From Bacillota bacterium (GTDB lineage: Bacteria; Bacillota; Clostridia; Oscillospirales; Acutalibacteraceae), in assembly GCA_023397245.1 (NCBI GenBank), contig JAEWUH010000145.1, positions 1 through 21,487 on the forward strand: DNA of 21,487 bases, given 5' to 3'. A model generated the notes under the pieces. The model was not told the DNA's origin, did no database searches, and saw nothing but the letters and a program-made list of their open reading frames with translations. The position numbers were made by a program, and so were the translations under genes. Of this stretch, positions 20,576-21,487 are shown piece by piece. Each line of letters begins with the position of its first letter. Positions within the stretch are counted from its first letter, which is position 1.

Positions 20576-21487
20576 TTTCCGAACCTCTCCGCGCGCTCCT
20601 GAATCAGCTCCGCCGCAATGCTTACGGCAATTTCTGCCGGAGTCTCCGCTTTGATTGCAAGGCCGATGGGCGTATGAATTGCGGCAATGCGCTCCTCCGG
20701 TATCCCATTTTCGCGTAAAATCCGCTGCACGGTTGCGGTTTTGTGTTTGCTGCCCATGACCCCCACATAGCGCACCGGGGTACGCAGAACCTGAAGCTGT
20801 ACGTCCGTGTCGCACGCGTGGCCGCGCGTCATGACGCAGACGGCGTCGTCCTCGGTAAGGGTAATTTCCTTCCAGATATTTTTAAAATCGACCAGCACAA
20901 CCCGCTCCGCCTCCGGGAACAGCTCTTTGGATGAAAACTCCGGGCGGTCGTCCGCCACCACGCAGCGAAAGCCCACGTGCGCAAGAAGGGGCACAAGTTC
21001 CTGCGCAACGTGGCCGCCGCCGAACACATAGACGATTTCGGAATGCACCAGCTCCTCCGCGTAGTACTCCCTGCCGTTCAGCAGGATGTGCTGCGTGCGC
21101 GAAACCAGCGCCGTCCGTAAATCGCATTCCGGCGCCTCCATGCCGTAAAGGCCGGATTTCACGCCGTAAACGCCCATCTTCCCCTCGCTGCCCTCGGATA
21201 AATCCGTAAGAAGCCAGCTGGTTTCTCCGCGGTCATAAAGGTTCAGAAGGCTTTCGGCAAAATCAAGAAAATCAGTATCCGTATTGGAAATATAGCGGAA
21301 GTACACCGTGACGTTCCCGCCGCAGATCATGCCCAAATCCGCCACCTGATTCGGCGCAAGGATAAAGTTATGGATCTGCGATTCCCTGTTTTTCAGCGCT
21401 TCGGCGGCAATCTGCGTTGATTTATATTCCACCGCGCCGCCGCCGATGGTGCCGTAAATCCGCCCCTTATCCGTGATTACCATACGG
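20572..21487 (-). CDS. xdhC: XdhC/CoxI-family molybdenum cofactor insertion protein, partial (5' end outside window)
   Basis: XdhC-type chaperones bind, and help sulfurate and insert, the molybdenum cofactor for xanthine dehydrogenase-like hydroxylases. About 305 residues are visible. The XdhC/CoxI domain enters the window at 'RMVITDKGRIYGTIGGGAVE', which normally follows 40-50 N-terminal residues, so the true start lies beyond the right edge. 'GMICGGNVTVYF' follows. The C-terminal Rossmann domain starts at 'VYVFGGGHVAQELVPLLAHVG' and includes 'VMTRGHACD', 'YVGVMGSKHK' and 'IGLAIKAETPAEIAVSIAAEL'. The gene ends in an ATGA overlap with the NTPase gene. The partner hydroxylase is not in the window. 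Confidence 0.93.
   Translation of the reverse strand, partial: RMVITDKGRIYGTIGGGAVEYKSTQIAAEALKNRESQIHNFILAPNQVADLGMICGGNVTVYFRYISNTDTDFLDFAESLLNLYDRGETSWLLTDLSEGSEGKMGVYGVKSGLYGMEAPECDLRTALVSRTQHILLNGREYYAEELVHSEIVYVFGGGHVAQELVPLLAHVGFRCVVADDRPEFSSKELFPEAERVVLVDFKNIWKEITLTEDDAVCVMTRGHACDTDVQLQVLRTPVRYVGVMGSKHKTATVQRILRENGIPEERIAAIHTPIGLAIKAETPAEIAVSIAAELIQERAERFGK

Overview
The window looks like the chromosome of an anaerobic Clostridia-type Firmicute of mixed base composition (GC-rich genes, AT-rich intergenic regions). This rests on strong AGGAGG-type ribosome sites, sigma-A promoters with 17-bp spacers, GHKL/LytTR signalling, Rex-like and Fur/PerR-like operators, a reverse rubrerythrin with rubredoxin and hemerythrin, and an XdhC molybdo-enzyme chaperone. 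The genus cannot be read from the sequence. No tRNA, rRNA, IS element or CRISPR array was seen.

Layout from left to right. (1) 1-4039, minus strand: a Liv-type ABC importer, livJ-livH-livM-livG, with livG cut by the window edge. It has its own promoter and a leader of about 320 nt holding two tandem copies of an RNA element of 73-75 nt. The two copies share an identical 21-nt core and fold as a pseudoknot-like unit. (2) 4040-9536, minus strand: a six-gene operon read as D-amino-acid transaminase, DUF4392, pxpB, pxpC, DUF1445, pxpA. Vertebrate D-glutamate cyclase (DGLUCY) is a DUF1445-DUF4392 fusion, so its two halves appear here as separate genes beside a complete 5-oxoprolinase. The operon has a clear promoter and a 150-nt leader that ends in an intrinsic terminator before the first gene, so it is probably attenuated. 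(3) 9796-11986, plus strand: an MBL-fold hydrolase with an altered metal motif, and glycerol dehydrogenase gldA under two tandem Rex-like operators. (4) 12074-14607: an AgrC-like GHKL kinase and LytTR regulator on the minus strand without agrB/agrD, and a divergent unrecognised 84-aa Cys/His protein. (5) 14726-16137, minus strand: reverse rubrerythrin, rubredoxin and bacteriohemerythrin behind one promoter with a Fur/PerR-like box. (6) 16339-21487, minus strand: a tightly coupled operon of xdhC (cut by the right edge), a THEP1-type NTPase, a FecCD permease, an ATPase, DUF4213/DUF364 and a substrate-binding lipoprotein, probably a metal or metal-chelate uptake system serving a molybdo-enzyme.

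Working model (inference): the transaminase makes D-glutamate from D-amino acids, the split cyclase converts it to 5-oxoproline, and PxpABC opens the ring to glutamate using ATP. The adjacent Liv-type importer may bring in a related amino acid or lactam. The two most unusual items are the tandem leader RNA before livJ and the split-cyclase/oxoprolinase operon with its own attenuator. Neither leader matches a riboswitch class that I recognise.
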